From Sanguinoderma infundibulare (Eukaryota; Basidiomycota; Agaricomycetes; Polyporales; Polyporaceae), in the NCBI GenBank assembly GCA_032821775.1, contig JAVLRN010000008.1, forward strand, positions 1,116,001-1,180,000: a DNA stretch of 64,000 nt, in the 5' to 3' direction. The position numbers and the translations under genes are program-made. A model generated the notes under the pieces. That model did not search any database. It saw only the letters and a program-made list of their open reading frames with translations, and had not been told where the DNA came from. Shown one piece after another: positions 1-12,013 of this stretch; the first letter of the stretch is position 1; every line of letters begins with the position of its first letter.

Positions 1-1360
<1,360 letters not shown>

Positions 1361-1535
1361 AGCAGCAGAAGAGCAACCGGCCGCATTAGAGTCGCAATTA
1401 TGCGGCCTCGGGCAGAGACTCGGCGTCGTATAGAATAAGAATACACAGGATATATTCAGCATTAGGTGTTCCGTCCACTGAACTCCCGACCCTCCGATTA
1501 TTATGCACACGGGGACTTGGAGGTTCGAGTGCTAG

Positions 1536-2137
1536 TCAGGTACGCCTTCCGGAGAGGAACAGCGACACGTTATCTCTTGCACCCTCCAAAAGGCTCTGGT
1601 CGTCTCCAAGGTCGTATAACGCGGCGAGGCGTCTGACGGAAGCTTCTGCGACACGACGACGCTCAGCACCCTTCGGATCGCAACCGCGGCAGATGGAAGA
1701 GATGCTCCTACCTTTCATCTGCTTGAGGTCCCAGGTGTTCCTCGGGAACTCGATGTCCGCCGGCAACGGGTCTCCGTTCAGCAGCGGGAGAGGCTTCCAA
1801 TCCGTCGACATGTTGTTGTACAAGCGCAGCTCCCTGTCCCAGCCGACCCCGCTTTCAAAATGCATTGACGAGAGGGGTCAAGCCGAGCAACGCACCTTCG
1901 AATCGCGTACGCGCTCGCGACCCTCTGCTGCTCCGCCAACGCCTTCTGATGCCTCGCCGTCTCCTCCTGCGCCCGGACGAGCGCGGCGCGATAGGCGTTC
2001 GCGAGCTTTTCCTGCTCGACGAGCGTACGTTGTTGGTCTTTCACCTCGGCCAAGATGCGCACGAGGTCCCCGAGGAGGGTCGCATCTACCATTGCGTCGC
2101 CTTGCCGTGGCTGCGAGGAGAGGTTGCGGTTGTTCAT
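1536..2137 (-). CDS. Small Mug135-like protein
   Basis: Two exons, 2137-1896 and 1851-1536, joined over a short 44-nt intron (gtgcgt...gaaag), give about 185 residues. The first exon is a charged helix-forming stretch (residues about 20-80, rich in E, Q, K and A) likely to be a coiled coil. The second exon reads RELRLYNNMSTDWKPLPLL then FPRNTWDLKQM and ends with SLLEGARDNVSLFLSGRRT. The Y-N-x-x-x-x-x-W-x-P-L-P-x-x-N-G-x-x-P layout resembles the C-terminal domain of fungal Mug135-like proteins, a family of unknown role named after a fission-yeast meiotically upregulated gene. It is convergent with the sulfhydrylase gene, only 175 nt away. The ATG at 2137 is the only in-frame start near the exon end. 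The intron is at the short end for such fungi, so the join is a prediction. Confidence 0.6.
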
Positions 2138-2504
2138 GGACGTTCAGGATGACATTGCATTCTACTGAGCATAGGAGGCTGGAAGTCAGACGGAAGTCGA
2201 TACATATGGACGACGATGATATGACATATATAGTTGACCGTATTTATCAGATTCGCTGCCTGTGGGCTGCCCATGACACATGGCAAGTGACATTGAGTGT
2301 CATGATCAAGACTGGTTCCGGAGTGCGAGTACACGTACGGGAAGTTCCAGGGTGAGCACAATCCGCCGCGCCGGGAGTGGCAGACTTTCCGCATCAAGAC
2401 TTACACAAGTGCATAGCACTTCCTGCAGACTGACTTGCAAATAATATTCCTGTTAGTACATTCCTGTTAGTACAGGCGACAGGTTTCGGCACAAAATCAT
2501 GAAG

Positions 2505-2509
2505 AAAAA
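2505..2509 (-). terminator. Pol III oligo-T terminator of tRNA-Met copy 1
   Basis: A run of five T on the minus strand, about 21 nt past the discriminator base of the tRNA gene at 2530-2631. This is the expected RNA polymerase III stop signal. Confidence 0.5.
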
Positions 2510-2529
2510 TGTGTGCTTGGCAACGGAAT

Positions 2530-2631
2530 TGCTCGGAGTGAGGATCGAACTCACGACCTCAGGATTGCCCGCCAACGACGGTCATACTATCCGTATGAGA
2601 CCTGCGCTCTAACCAGCTGAGCCATCCAAGC
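2530..2631 (-). tRNA. tRNA-Met (CAU), elongator type, with intron (copy 1)
   Basis: On the minus strand the acceptor GCTTGGA pairs with TCCGAGC followed by discriminator A; the D stem is GCTC/GAGC, the T arm GTGAG-TTCGATC-CTCAC, and the anticodon stem CAGGT/TCCTG flanks loop CTCATAA. Anticodon CAT is at 2597-2595. An intron of about 28 nt follows A37. The T31-T39 mismatch is also found in yeast elongator tRNA-Met, which supports the identity. Two near-identical copies occur at 4507 and 11453 on the other strand. Confidence 0.9.
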
Positions 2632-3090
2632 ATATTGAGGGCTTTCTGGCCGATGTATCAGAGGAGCATTTGCTTTTGGCAAGTAGAATTGGGACCAAGA
2701 TCATCATTGCCGGGTGCGGAGCGGCCTCTGCCACATTCCCCGACGTCTCTCGCCTCGTCTTCCCCGTCCTCTCCTCCCGGCCGCCGTCCGACTGCTGGGC
2801 TAGACGTTGTGTGTTCCTATATATCTCCCTTGGCCTCTCTGCACGACCCGCACGCGAATACTATTAGTCCCTTTCGCCTATCACAGCCCGTCCTGCACGC
2901 CTCCGTTCACGCAAGCATTCAAGCCCTCCAGCCTTCGTCTCTTACTTTCAAACCTCGGGCCATTCACGTTCGCATCGCGCAAGGATCCTCCGCGACGTCC
3001 GACTACAGCATATCATACCATACCTGTGCAGACGTGACGTACTCCGACATCTAACGACCCCACCCGCCGAACGCGAACTCGCAACGACCG

Positions 3091-4180
3091 ATGGCCCAAT
3101 CCGAAGGCAGCAGAGCGAATGCGCCCGTCAACGTCAAGCTGCTCCTCATCGGAAACTCGTCCGTCGGCAAGAGCAGTCTCCTCCTCCGCTTCTCGGACGA
3201 GCAGTGGCTGCCCGAGGACGAATCCAGTGCGACAATAGGCGTAGACTTTCGGGTGCGTCTCCTCCATTATCCCCCTTCACCATCCCTCCGTCCGTCCCTC
3301 TGTTCCCCCTTGTGTGTGCTTACGAACGTGCTCGGGGATAGGTACACAAGATGGACGTGAAGGGCAAGAAGGTCAAGCTGAGCATATGGGTGCGTCTCCG
3401 CCAAACGTCATCTCCTCCACCGTCCAGGCTCTGTCGCTCATCGCTCCCACCCATCGCAGGACACGGCCGGCCAGGAACGCTTCCGGACGATCACCTCGTC
3501 ATATTACCGCGGCGCGCAGGGCATCATCCTCGTCTACGACGTCGCCAACCGCGAGTCCTTCGACGCACTCCCCAAGTGGTTCGCCGAGCTCGAGACGTAC
3601 GTCTCCAGCGCGGTCGTCAAGATCATCGTCGGAAACAAGGTCGACAAGGTGCGTCTCGTCCGCACACATGCGCGTGTATTGCGTGCGTTCCGGCTCGCCT
3701 GTGCTGACGTCCACATCCACGCCTATCCTACGCCTTCACCCCGTTTCCCGCATCACACCGCACACGACTCCCATCTCCGCACGCGCTCCGTCTCCTCATG
3801 GTCCTGCGCGCCTCGCCCGAACTCTCCTCCAACCACCCCACAACCGTAACCCACACCCAACCTTCACCCCACACCTCGCACGCACACCGCACCCCACACA
3901 GGAATACTCGCGCCAAGTGCCCGCGTCCGAAGGCCAAGCCTTCGCGACCCGCATGGGCGCCCTCTTCGTCGAGGCCTCCGCCAAGACCGCCGTCGGCGTC
4001 CAGGAGGCCTTCCGCGACGTCGTCGAGCGCATCATGGACACCCCCGAGCTCTGGCAGCCCGCCGCGGCCCGCAAAGCCAGCAGATCCGGCCCCAGCGCCG
4101 GCGCAGGCCAGGACATGCCCGGCAGCATCGACCTCAGGCAGGAGCCGGACGAGGCCGAGGGCGGCGGGTGCGGCTGCTGA
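3091..4180 (+). CDS. Rab18-like small GTPase
   Basis: Four exons (3091-3252, 3342-3389, 3460-3648, 3902-4180) encode about 225 residues. The P-loop GNSSVGKS is at residues 21-28, the switch I region at [18 protein letters not shown] at 71-79, NKVD at 129-132 and EASAK at 157-161, so all GTP-binding motifs are intact. The protein ends GGGCGC; the CxC end is a Rab geranylgeranylation signal. [26 protein letters not shown] and the run from NELET-like ELETY to VGNK match Rab18 better than other Rabs. Rab18 acts at ER/lipid-droplet membranes in animals; the fungal role is inferred. The ATG at 3091 is the first in frame, about 35 codons of charged-free leader being absent. Subfamily assignment is from sequence memory, not a search. 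Confidence 0.9.
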
Positions 4181-4506
4181 GCCCGGCCTTGACTCTGCCT
4201 TGTCTTGTCTTGTTTGTCTCTCGAGGAGAGCGGTCGGTTGGCGGTCGTCGACTTCGGTGGTGCTCGGAGCGCGGACCTCTCCTGCTAGAGCACGGAACCT
4301 TGAAGGGGTCCCTGGTTTAATGACTCGCGATGACGGTGAACTTGGCACAGGATCTCGTGCGTGCGTGCGGATGGCGTCCGAGGACGTTGTATACATATAA
4401 TATAATTGCAGCTCGACACGAGAGTTTGGTTACGGCGCAGATACCCTTTCCTACAACACTCTTGTGTCACTGGATCGTATTGGTTCGATCCATCTGCCGG
4501 TTTTAT

Positions 4507-4607
4507 GCTTGGATGGCTCAGCTGGTTAGAGCGCAGGTCTCATATGCTCGTATGACCGTCGTTGACGGGCAATCCTGAGGTCGTGAGTTCGATCCTCACT
4601 CCGAGCA
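4507..4607 (+). tRNA. tRNA-Met (CAU), elongator type, with intron (copy 2)
   Basis: Same arms as copy 1. Anticodon CAT is at 4541-4543, followed by A37 and an intron of about 27 nt. The intron differs from copy 1 mainly in its first bases; the mature sequence appears identical. Confidence 0.9.
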
Positions 4608-4626
4608 TGAACCTGGCCGATACTCG

Positions 4627-4632
4627 TTTTTT
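4627..4632 (+). terminator. Pol III oligo-T terminator of tRNA-Met copy 2
   Basis: Six consecutive T, 20 nt after the tRNA 3' end. Confidence 0.6.
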
Positions 4633-5004
4633 GACTTTCTGCGCACAATGACAGTTGTTACCGCATTGTGAATATCCCCTACCCCTACGAATTCATAGTA
4701 GGGGCCCGCCTTGCATATTGTGCACATTAGAACGTCATGTATATGTCCTGTATATGTAGCGGTGGTAGTAAGAGTACAGGCAATAGCCAAAAGCGATGAG
4801 CATCTAAAAGTACATCGCGTTACGCGGCACTCCCACAATCGGTCTACGAGTCTAGTCTGCGTCGTCTAGGGTATGCAGGGTATGCATTATACGGTATCTA
4901 GACTCTCGAAAGCCAGCAGGAACGGCAGCCACTCCAGACGCAGACGGGACGGGTATTGCGTATCATGATGAGTCGTGTTCAGCGAGAGAGAGAGGGGGGA
5001 GGGC
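4633..5004 (+). other. Intergenic spacer
   Basis: No coding signal seen. A GA-rich run (agagagagag) lies near 4984-4997, at the 3' side of the convergent protease gene. Confidence 0.5.
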
Positions 5005-7614
5005 CTAGAAGGGCCAGCCCCACGATGACGGCGTCGAGTGCTGGAGGACCCAAACGAGCCACGGCCAGTCGTCGTCATCGTCATCGCCGTCGTCGTCGCC
5101 GTCGCCCGGAGCGGGGTCCTCGGGCGGCGGGATGGTGGCCCCGCATTCGGTGGGAACGCGAACGCCCTGTTGGGTAAAGTCAGTCAGCACTCGTACCGCG
5201 AAAGAACGCAAAGCAAGTGCAAGATGAACGTACGTTCGTGCGGATTCCTCCACCCCACGGCGTGCGGCCGTCGACCTTGGCGTCGACACCCAAGCCGCGA
5301 GACGCGAAGCCCTCCCAGATCTCGCAGAAGTTCTCGCCGCCGGTGAGCGTCTTGTCGGCGGCGATGATCGCGTCGCGGGCGTCGAAGAACGACGGGCGGC
5401 ACGGCTGGAGCTTCATGCCGTCAAGCACGAGCTGAACGGCGAGCGAGTTGCCGTGCTTCGGCACGAGCGGCTTGGGCTGGCCCTGGACGTCGTATTCGCG
5501 CGGACGGTAGAAGTCGCCTTCGGGAACAGTACCGTCGTCGAGGGGCTTAGGCGGGAAGAGGTCATCGACAAAGCCGTGCTTCTCGATGAGGCGCTGGGAT
5601 ACGACCCAGAGCATCTGCGCCCAGACCTCGCCGATGGCGTGCACGCCCCAGTAGCCGGGCTTGTCGAGCGTCTTGTACATCGAGGGGTTGACGGTGTCGT
5701 TCAGCGAGTAGGGGTAGTTACGGATGCCCTTGTCCATGTTCGCGGCCCACGAGCCCATGGGATAGTCGGAGTAAACCTTGTTGCTGCGGATGGTCGTAGC
5801 CAAGAAGTCTAGTTACGGTGATCAGCGATGGCAACGGAATCACACAGACGAAGATACATACCACCCCAGCCTTCACCCATACCTCCAGCCTCACCCCAGC
5901 CGAGACAACCGGAGTTAGCGGGACCACCGGTGAGACGCGTGCTCAGACCGTGGCTCAGCTCGTGGATGACAATGCCGGCCTCGAGATCACCGTCGCGGTA
6001 CGGGTTGGCCGTGTTCCACAAGTACATCCTGCAGCGACCGTTCTGACCATCAGGCGGGGTCATGAAGTTGGCGTTGTTGTAACCGCTGCCGTCCTGGGCG
6101 TTCGCAATGACGGCGTCATTCTCCTGACCGCCGCGACCGAAGTTGTGCTGCTGGAAGTTACCAGCGACCTCGTTGAAGCCGTAGCGGTAGTAGAGGTCAT
6201 GGACGAGGTTGGAGGTGTAGAAGAGCTGTGTGATGGTCGCGTTGATGTACTTCTTGGCCTCCTCGAGCGCGTCCTCGGTCGTGGTCTGCTTGGGACTGTA
6301 CGAGAAGTGGAAGGCCTTGGAGGAGCCGGCGTCAGGGCGGTAGTTGCCCACCCAGTTGTTGCGGCCTTCCCAGTCCTCGTGCGCGAAGACGTTGTTGCCC
6401 CACGTCGTGGTGGTGTTCCGGACGGCGGATGGGTTCTTGACGCGCATGTTCGACGACTCCGGGTCGTTGGCGTGCGGGAGGGCGTGCCAGCCCCAAGGAG
6501 AGGCGAGCACATCGAAGTTCTCCTTCTGAATGGAGCGCTCGCCTGCGGATGGGTCGTTGATGCCCCAGGCGAAGACGTTGTAGGTCGCGCCCTCTGGGTC
6601 CTTGGGGGGAACGGGAGCCATGGGCATGGGAGAGTCGGAGGCCCAGTCGACGACGGAGATGATGCGGTGGGGGGCCTCGGCAGCGACGGCGGCCTCGTAC
6701 CAGTTGTCCTTCATCTCGACCTCGAACTTCCAGACGAGCTGGAGAGTAGTAGCGTCGGCGTTGGGGACCTGGATGAAGGCGAGGCGGCCCTTGACGGGGT
6801 TGACGGCGTCGGGGACGTTGTCGACGGTGAAGGAGGGAGGGTGGTCGCCAGCGAGGTGGTGCTCGAAAGTGACGCGCATATCAGAGAGGTACTTGCCGGT
6901 GTTGTCGAGGATCTCTGCACTGAGCTGCTCGCTCGGAGTGGCAGCAATCATGAACTGGAGGAGGGCGCGAGTGACGTCGCCTGACGCGGCGTCCTCTGCG
7001 CTGGCGAAGTCTGGGGACTGTGTCATGAAGTCGGGGAGGCTGACGAACTGGCAGTTCCAGTCGAAGAGGTCGCCGAGCTGGCCGAGGGAGTCGCGGACTC
7101 CAGCGCGGTCAGGGTTGGAGACGTCAACCTGGCGAAGTTGGTCGACAATCTCATGCTCGAGAGACTGGCAGTATTCAGCGTGAGGGTTAACGTCACGCTG
7201 AGTGGGCTGGAAGTCGGCGTGCTTGGGGCGGAAGAAAGAGTCACCGTACGAGAGGACGACGCCATCCTTGACGTTGAGGTTGATGTCGCCGTCTGCGACC
7301 TCGATGCCGTTCACGTACTGGCGGGCGTAGATGTGGGTAACGCCGGTGGCCTGGTCGGTATACGAGTCCTCGCGGAGCTGGTATGAGCCACCGGGGATGT
7401 CGCGGACGAGGTCGTCTACGAAGAGGCGGGCCACCTCGTACGGGTCCTGCGCACGGAGGAGGCTGGTGTGGTATACGGGGTTCGTGTGGTAGGCTGCGTG
7501 GGGGAGAACGGGGCCAAAGCTGAGAGTCTTACGACGTGAAACGGGATGTGAGTCACTGGCAAGGACACCAGCGAGGCCGGCGGCAGCAACGGCAGCGACG
7601 AACAAACGACGCAT
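5005..7614 (-). CDS. Secreted fungalysin-type metalloprotease (peptidase M36)
   Basis: Three exons (7614-5862, 5808-5234, 5166-5005) give about 829 residues. The first 20 residues (MRRLFVAAVAAAGLAGVLAS) look like a signal peptide. A propeptide (FTP-like, QYVNGIEVADGDINLNVKDG) follows. The zinc motif HELSH is at residues 551-555, followed by GLSTRLTGGPANSGCL and, across the first splice, GMGEGWGDFLATTIR with the third zinc-ligand Glu; the set is typical of M36. The role is extracellular protein breakdown. An upstream in-frame start at 7713 was rejected because it would bury the signal peptide. The last exon adds an Asp-rich run (GDGDDDGDDDDDD) and a Trp-rich tail to the stop at 5005, unlike the usual end of the family; an error in the last intron is possible. 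A TATA box lies about 115 nt upstream. Confidence 0.93.
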
Positions 7615-7727
7615 GCTGGACAAAGGAGAGGATGGCGGGGACGTGTGAGTGTCGCTGTACAGAGGCTCCCCGACGACGAAGAGGGGGAGGTCCGAGGTGA
7701 GGGTTGGGAGCAAGCTGCGCGTCCCGT

Positions 7728-7735
7728 CTTATAAG
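7728..7735 (-). promoter_or_regulatory. TATA box of the metalloprotease gene
   Basis: CTTATAAG on the minus strand, 114-121 nt upstream of the ATG at 7614, in a plausible place for a core promoter with a short 5' leader. Confidence 0.45.
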
Positions 7736-7736
7736 C

Positions 7737-8363
7737 TTCTTATCGGAGGCCGCACACGACTCCCCGCATTCGGCCATTCGAGCGCCCACTCGGCGTTTCA
7801 CATGCACCCCTGTCTGCTAGTACTAGTACCCTTCCCGAAACCCCGTCGCCAGCCAGTCTTCTCTTCAGTCTTCTCTCGATCGCCCCGTCCAACCTCAGCC
7901 GACTGCAAAGCAAAACCCCCCTGGCGCAAGGCCCATTATGCATTATTGCTCGCAATTTAAAGCCCCGGAGCTGCAGTCGACTCGCGCATGAATCGTTCGG
8001 CCCTTCAAGAAGTTGGTCGCGGATCTGCGTTGCCTATTAGCGTCGGACTGCACAAGATGCTGCGGGTGCTCTTATCGGAGACAAACCTTGATAAGTATGG
8101 CCCGCGGTTCTGCCCAACGACGTGCCTGCCATGTCGGCGCTGTCGTGCGTTTATGGAAAGCTGTGGCCATGTCGTGTCATTCCCCCACAATCTCGCGTGC
8201 ATCACACGAGCCAGGGTCCCTGTCTTGATTCCCAACCCCAGGTATCCGCTTTGCACGATCTCTGGGGTGATGCTATGTACTTACTCTCGAAATGGTTGTG
8301 CGGGCTTCCCTTTGGTTCGACGCTCGCAGCCTGGCCCTGAAGAGATTGCCGGATACTCCCGAT
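7737..8363 (+). other. Intergenic spacer upstream of the protease gene
   Basis: No convincing gene. Small ORFs here have no start context or recognisable motif. It probably holds the regulatory region of the protease gene. Confidence 0.4.
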
Positions 8364-8756
8364 GTTTCCGAAATTGGTGGCCGCGCGCTTTTTTCACGCC
8401 AAAAAATAAAATAAAATAAAATCCAAAAAATAGACGACCCTCGGGAATTGCGAACCCCGCCGTCCAGACTAGTCAATTGTGTGCAAGGAGGAAGTGAAAG
8501 AAGTTGGATATGGCGGCGGAAGTACACCATGTCATTGGGCCTGTGCGCAATGCGAGTTACGCGCACAGGGTCACCGGTCTGGCTTGTTTTGATCCCCAAA
8601 GAGCTGCAATGGAATTGCGTGTTCGTTTCTGATTTTTCTGGACAGAATTGGGGGCCCAAAGCTGGTTGTGTCGCGAGTAAATAACGATGGTCTCCCTGGA
8701 CGACTCGGCGTCTACGAGGCCCGTCAAAAAAGCGCGCGGCCACCAATTTCGGAAAC
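8364..8756. mobile_element. MITE-like non-coding element with perfect 31-bp terminal inverted repeats
   Basis: The left end 8364-8394 (gtttccgaaattggtgg...) is the exact reverse complement of 8726-8756 over 31 bp. Allowing one mismatch the arms extend to about 35 bp. The 331-bp interior has no transposase ORF and includes an (AAAAT)n run at about 8401-8425. This fits a short non-autonomous DNA transposon or its remnant. I could not define a target-site duplication, so the exact ends and superfamily are unknown; a simple long palindrome is the alternative. Confidence 0.6.
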
Positions 8757-9145
8757 GGCTGTCTTGTGACGTAGCGCTTCCCCATGCGTGTCCTCGCTGG
8801 CAGCAGTGGTTAACTTCGACGTATTGGGCTTCTTAAATCACCATGTGGTATGTTGATACTTGGGTAAACTATCGCCAGGAGATACAGCCAGGAGAGAAAA
8901 GAGTAATGCCAAGTACGTCACCCTCTAGTACCATATTGGAGTGCTGACTGACGTACATTGGAGCGGATTTCGGCGAGGAACAGTTCAAACGGCTGTCCGT
9001 GCGCGACGCGGTCGGGCTGCTCGCATAAGTACCATGCTAGTTCCGCACCTCCTCGTTGACGACTTCATAACCCTTCCTTGCTGCACATTTTATCTCACTT
9101 TCCTTCGTACCCAGTGTCACTACTACGAGTCAGAAGGCACCCGGC
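8757..9145 (+). other. Promoter-side spacer of the MFS gene
   Basis: No gene seen; likely the 5' region of the transporter gene at 9146. Confidence 0.4.
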
Positions 9146-11028
9146 ATGAGTTCAGCCCCTCCTAAGTCAACGACAATGTCTCCGCCACATCTACATCATC
9201 AGGAATCCCTTGAAGCACGCTCAGCAGCATCAACAGTCGTTGAACCAAACGATGAACACGGCGCCGCTGACAGGATTCCCGACCAAGAAGGTATGGATGG
9301 CCTCCCATCTGACGACCTGGAGAATGAGAAGCCTCGAGATGCGTTCGAGGTCAAGATGGGCCCGAACGACTCTGACAATCCAAGGAGCTGGTCAAAAATA
9401 TATCGGTGGTATGTTACATTGCTATCGGCCCTTCTACTGCTTAATGCGTGCGTGCCCAATCCCCTCCCTCAAAGCCCCTTTTCTCTAACCTGGCGCGTCT
9501 GGCTAGGACGTTTGCTTCCTCTGCTCCGGCAGGGATCATACCCCTGCTCGAGGAGGAGTTTGGATTCAGCAGGGAAGTAGGCGATCTGACCATATCCCTC
9601 TTCGTGGCCGGTTACTGCGTCGGCCCCTTGGTGTGGGGCCCCATGTCGGAAGCTGTTGGTCGCAAACCCGTGTTCGTCTTGACGTTCCTCGTTTACACCT
9701 GCTTTCAAGTGGGTAGTGCTCTGGCGCAGAACACAGCCGAAGTCCTCGTCTTTCGCTTCTTGGGTGGTACCTTCGCCTCCGCTCCTCTTGCAAACAGTGG
9801 GTGCGTAGCTCAAGTCGCGTCCAACTCCATAACCGATATTTGACGCGAAAAACAGGGCCGTGGTCTCAGACATGTGGGACGCAGACGTTCGCGGCAAAGC
9901 GCTGGCGTTTTTCACCCTTGCTCCGTTCGCAGGGCCCACGCTGGGTCCTGTCTGCAGTGGCTTTATGAATAATGCCGGAGTCTCATGGCGCTGGACCTTC
10001 TGGATGCTGGCATTTTTCGCCGGATTTCTGCTCGTGATGGTCATTTTTACCTTACCCGAAACCTTCTGGTGTGTGACTCTGCTTGCATGATCGTGGTCAA
10101 ACAACACGCTCACTTTTAGCATGATAAAGGCCGATGCTTCTTGTCAAACGCGCGAGAAAAATACGAAAGGAAACTGGAGACAACAGATATTGGGCGCCGA
10201 TGGAAAGGAAAGTCGGTACGATATGGCAACGGCTCGGACGCATCCTGTCTCGGCCCTTTGTCGTTATCATATACGAACCCATGCTCATTGCGATCACCGG
10301 TTATATGAGTGTACGTCCATCATGGTTTTCCTGCCTGATCGCGCACTAAATGTTCTCAACACCAGTTCATCTACGGCTGCATATACCTTCTGTTCGAAGC
10401 ATATCCAGTCGTCTTCGGCCTCGGGTACCATTTCACCCCAGGCTTCATCGGCCTCGCCTTCCTCCCCATCTTCGTCGGCGCCGTCTTCGCCGTCATCATC
10501 TACCTCATCGCCTTCAACCCGCGCTACGAGCGCAAAGTGAAGCTGTACGCGCCCAACGCCGTGCCCCCCGAGCACCGCCTCGAGGTGTGCATGGTCGCCG
10601 CGCCGCTCTTTGCCGCCTCCTTCTTCTGGTTCGGCTGGACGTCCTTTCCCAGCATCTCCTTCTGGGCACCGATGCTCGCCGGCCTGCCGCTCGGCGGGTC
10701 GATCGTCTTCCTCTTCCTCGGCCTCTTCAACTACACCATCGACTCCTACCTCGACATGGCCGCCTCCGCGCTGTCCGCCATGACCGTCGTCCGGTCCATC
10801 TTCGGCGCCACCTTTCCGCTCTTCGCGACGCAGATGTACGAGACGCTGGACCCGCACTGGGCGTCTTCGCTGCTCGGATTCGTCGCCCTCGCCCTCGCCC
10901 CGATCCCGTTCGTGCTGAGGTGGTACGGGCACCGTCTGAGGCGGATGAGTCGATACTCGCCCACGGGGAACCTGCCGATGACGCCGCCGTCGGAGGAGGA
11001 GAAGCGTGCGTTGGGCTTGGAGCCATGA
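9146..11028 (+). CDS. MFS transporter, DHA1 polyamine/drug-proton antiporter type
   Basis: Five exons (9146-9447, 9507-9800, 9856-10068, 10130-10310, 10366-11028) give about 550 residues. A hydrophilic cytosolic N-terminus (about 85 residues, acidic) precedes hydrophobic segments typical of 12 TM helices. WGPMSEAVGRKPVF is the loop 2-3 motif A; GPTLGPVCSGF is motif C-like, marking a 12-TM antiporter; PETFWPMLLVKRARKIRKETG is the standard start of the central loop of this group. SFWAPMLAGLPLG and NYTIDSYLDMAASA match the TPO1/fluconazole-resistance branch. It likely exports drugs or polyamines at the plasma membrane; the substrate cannot be read from sequence. The fourth exon uses an AAG acceptor at 10129, chosen because only that frame gives the conserved loop. 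No partner genes suggest a cluster. Confidence 0.92.
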
Positions 11029-11452
11029 CTGTCGGTTCGCCAATGCTCTTTCCTCTCGAACGGACGTCAGGTTGTTCTCGAGGCCGTGAGCCCGATTGTC
11101 CTGCTCCATGTCGCGCCTGAAGATCATGACATCATCACTTGTGACTACTACACAATTCGACACCTGCATGTAGTACTGTATTCATAGTCGTGAGTCGCAT
11201 ATTCTATTAGCCCCGCATTCGCGTAATTACAGTACCGTATACTAGTAATCCTCTTGATACAACCGAACGCGGATGACAATTGGCGGTGATTGGTTCTTCT
11301 CAGTGGACTGGCTAAGTCGCGTGGCTCGAGCTCCAATACGTGTGCTCGTGATGCGATCAGCTTGTGTGAGCCTGCTCATTTTGCCCTCGACCTTCAAAGC
11401 CGTCTTACAGCAACAGTCTGGATCGAAGATGAATCCACGCAAAGTGGCTCAA
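11029..11452 (+). other. Spacer between transporter gene and tRNA
   Basis: No coding or RNA feature recognised; includes the transporter 3' region and the tRNA 5' flank. Confidence 0.4.
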
Positions 11453-11553
11453 GCTTGGATGGCTCAGCTGGTTAGAGCGCAGGTCTCATACGTTTGTATG
11501 ACCGTCGGTGACGGGCAATCCTGAGGTCGTGAGTTCGATCCTCACTCCGAGCA
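11453..11553 (+). tRNA. tRNA-Met (CAU), elongator type, with intron (copy 3)
   Basis: Same arms as copies 1 and 2; anticodon CAT at 11487-11489 and an intron of about 27 nt beginning CGTTTG. A T4 run at 11575-11578 and a T5 run near 11599 are candidate terminators. Confidence 0.9.
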
Positions 11554-12013
11554 TTGCTGGTTCCAGGCATACTGTTTTGAGGGCGAAGGGTCCTTTCGTT
11601 TTTCTGGACTTCTAAGAGAGCCAGGACATACTTGAGTGAATGTTTGACCCTCAGTATCTTCGTCGGCATGTATGTGCTACGACGAGAGCACAGGAACAGT
11701 CTTATAAACTCGAAATCAAGCCGGACTCCAACTCCCTGTGTAGCTTATATTAGCACAGGGAAGAACGACGTATGGTACATGATGATACAGCAGGTAGCAA
11801 TCTTTGACCTGGACAGCACAGCACAAGTGCAGAGCACGGTACAATCTACAGGAAGCAAGGCAAACGGACCGACGATAGCGAAAAAGAAATTTAAACAAGA
11901 ACGAAAGACCGGAACATTAAACCGCGACAAAAATCCGACCACCTTAATCACGCATGCAGCACTCGACTCTCGACCACCTCAACGTCCAACCCCACCCCTG
12001 AGACAGTCCTTCC
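11554..12013 (+). other. Spacer, no gene recognised
   Basis: AT-richer than the flanking genes; ORFs on both strands lack motifs. It contains the 3' region of the gene ending at 12014. Confidence 0.4.

Noticed and set aside
2530..2631. tRNA with CAU anticodon read as tRNA-Ile with modified C
   Set aside because: That class is bacterial/organellar; the arms and the T31-T39 mismatch fit eukaryotic elongator tRNA-Met.
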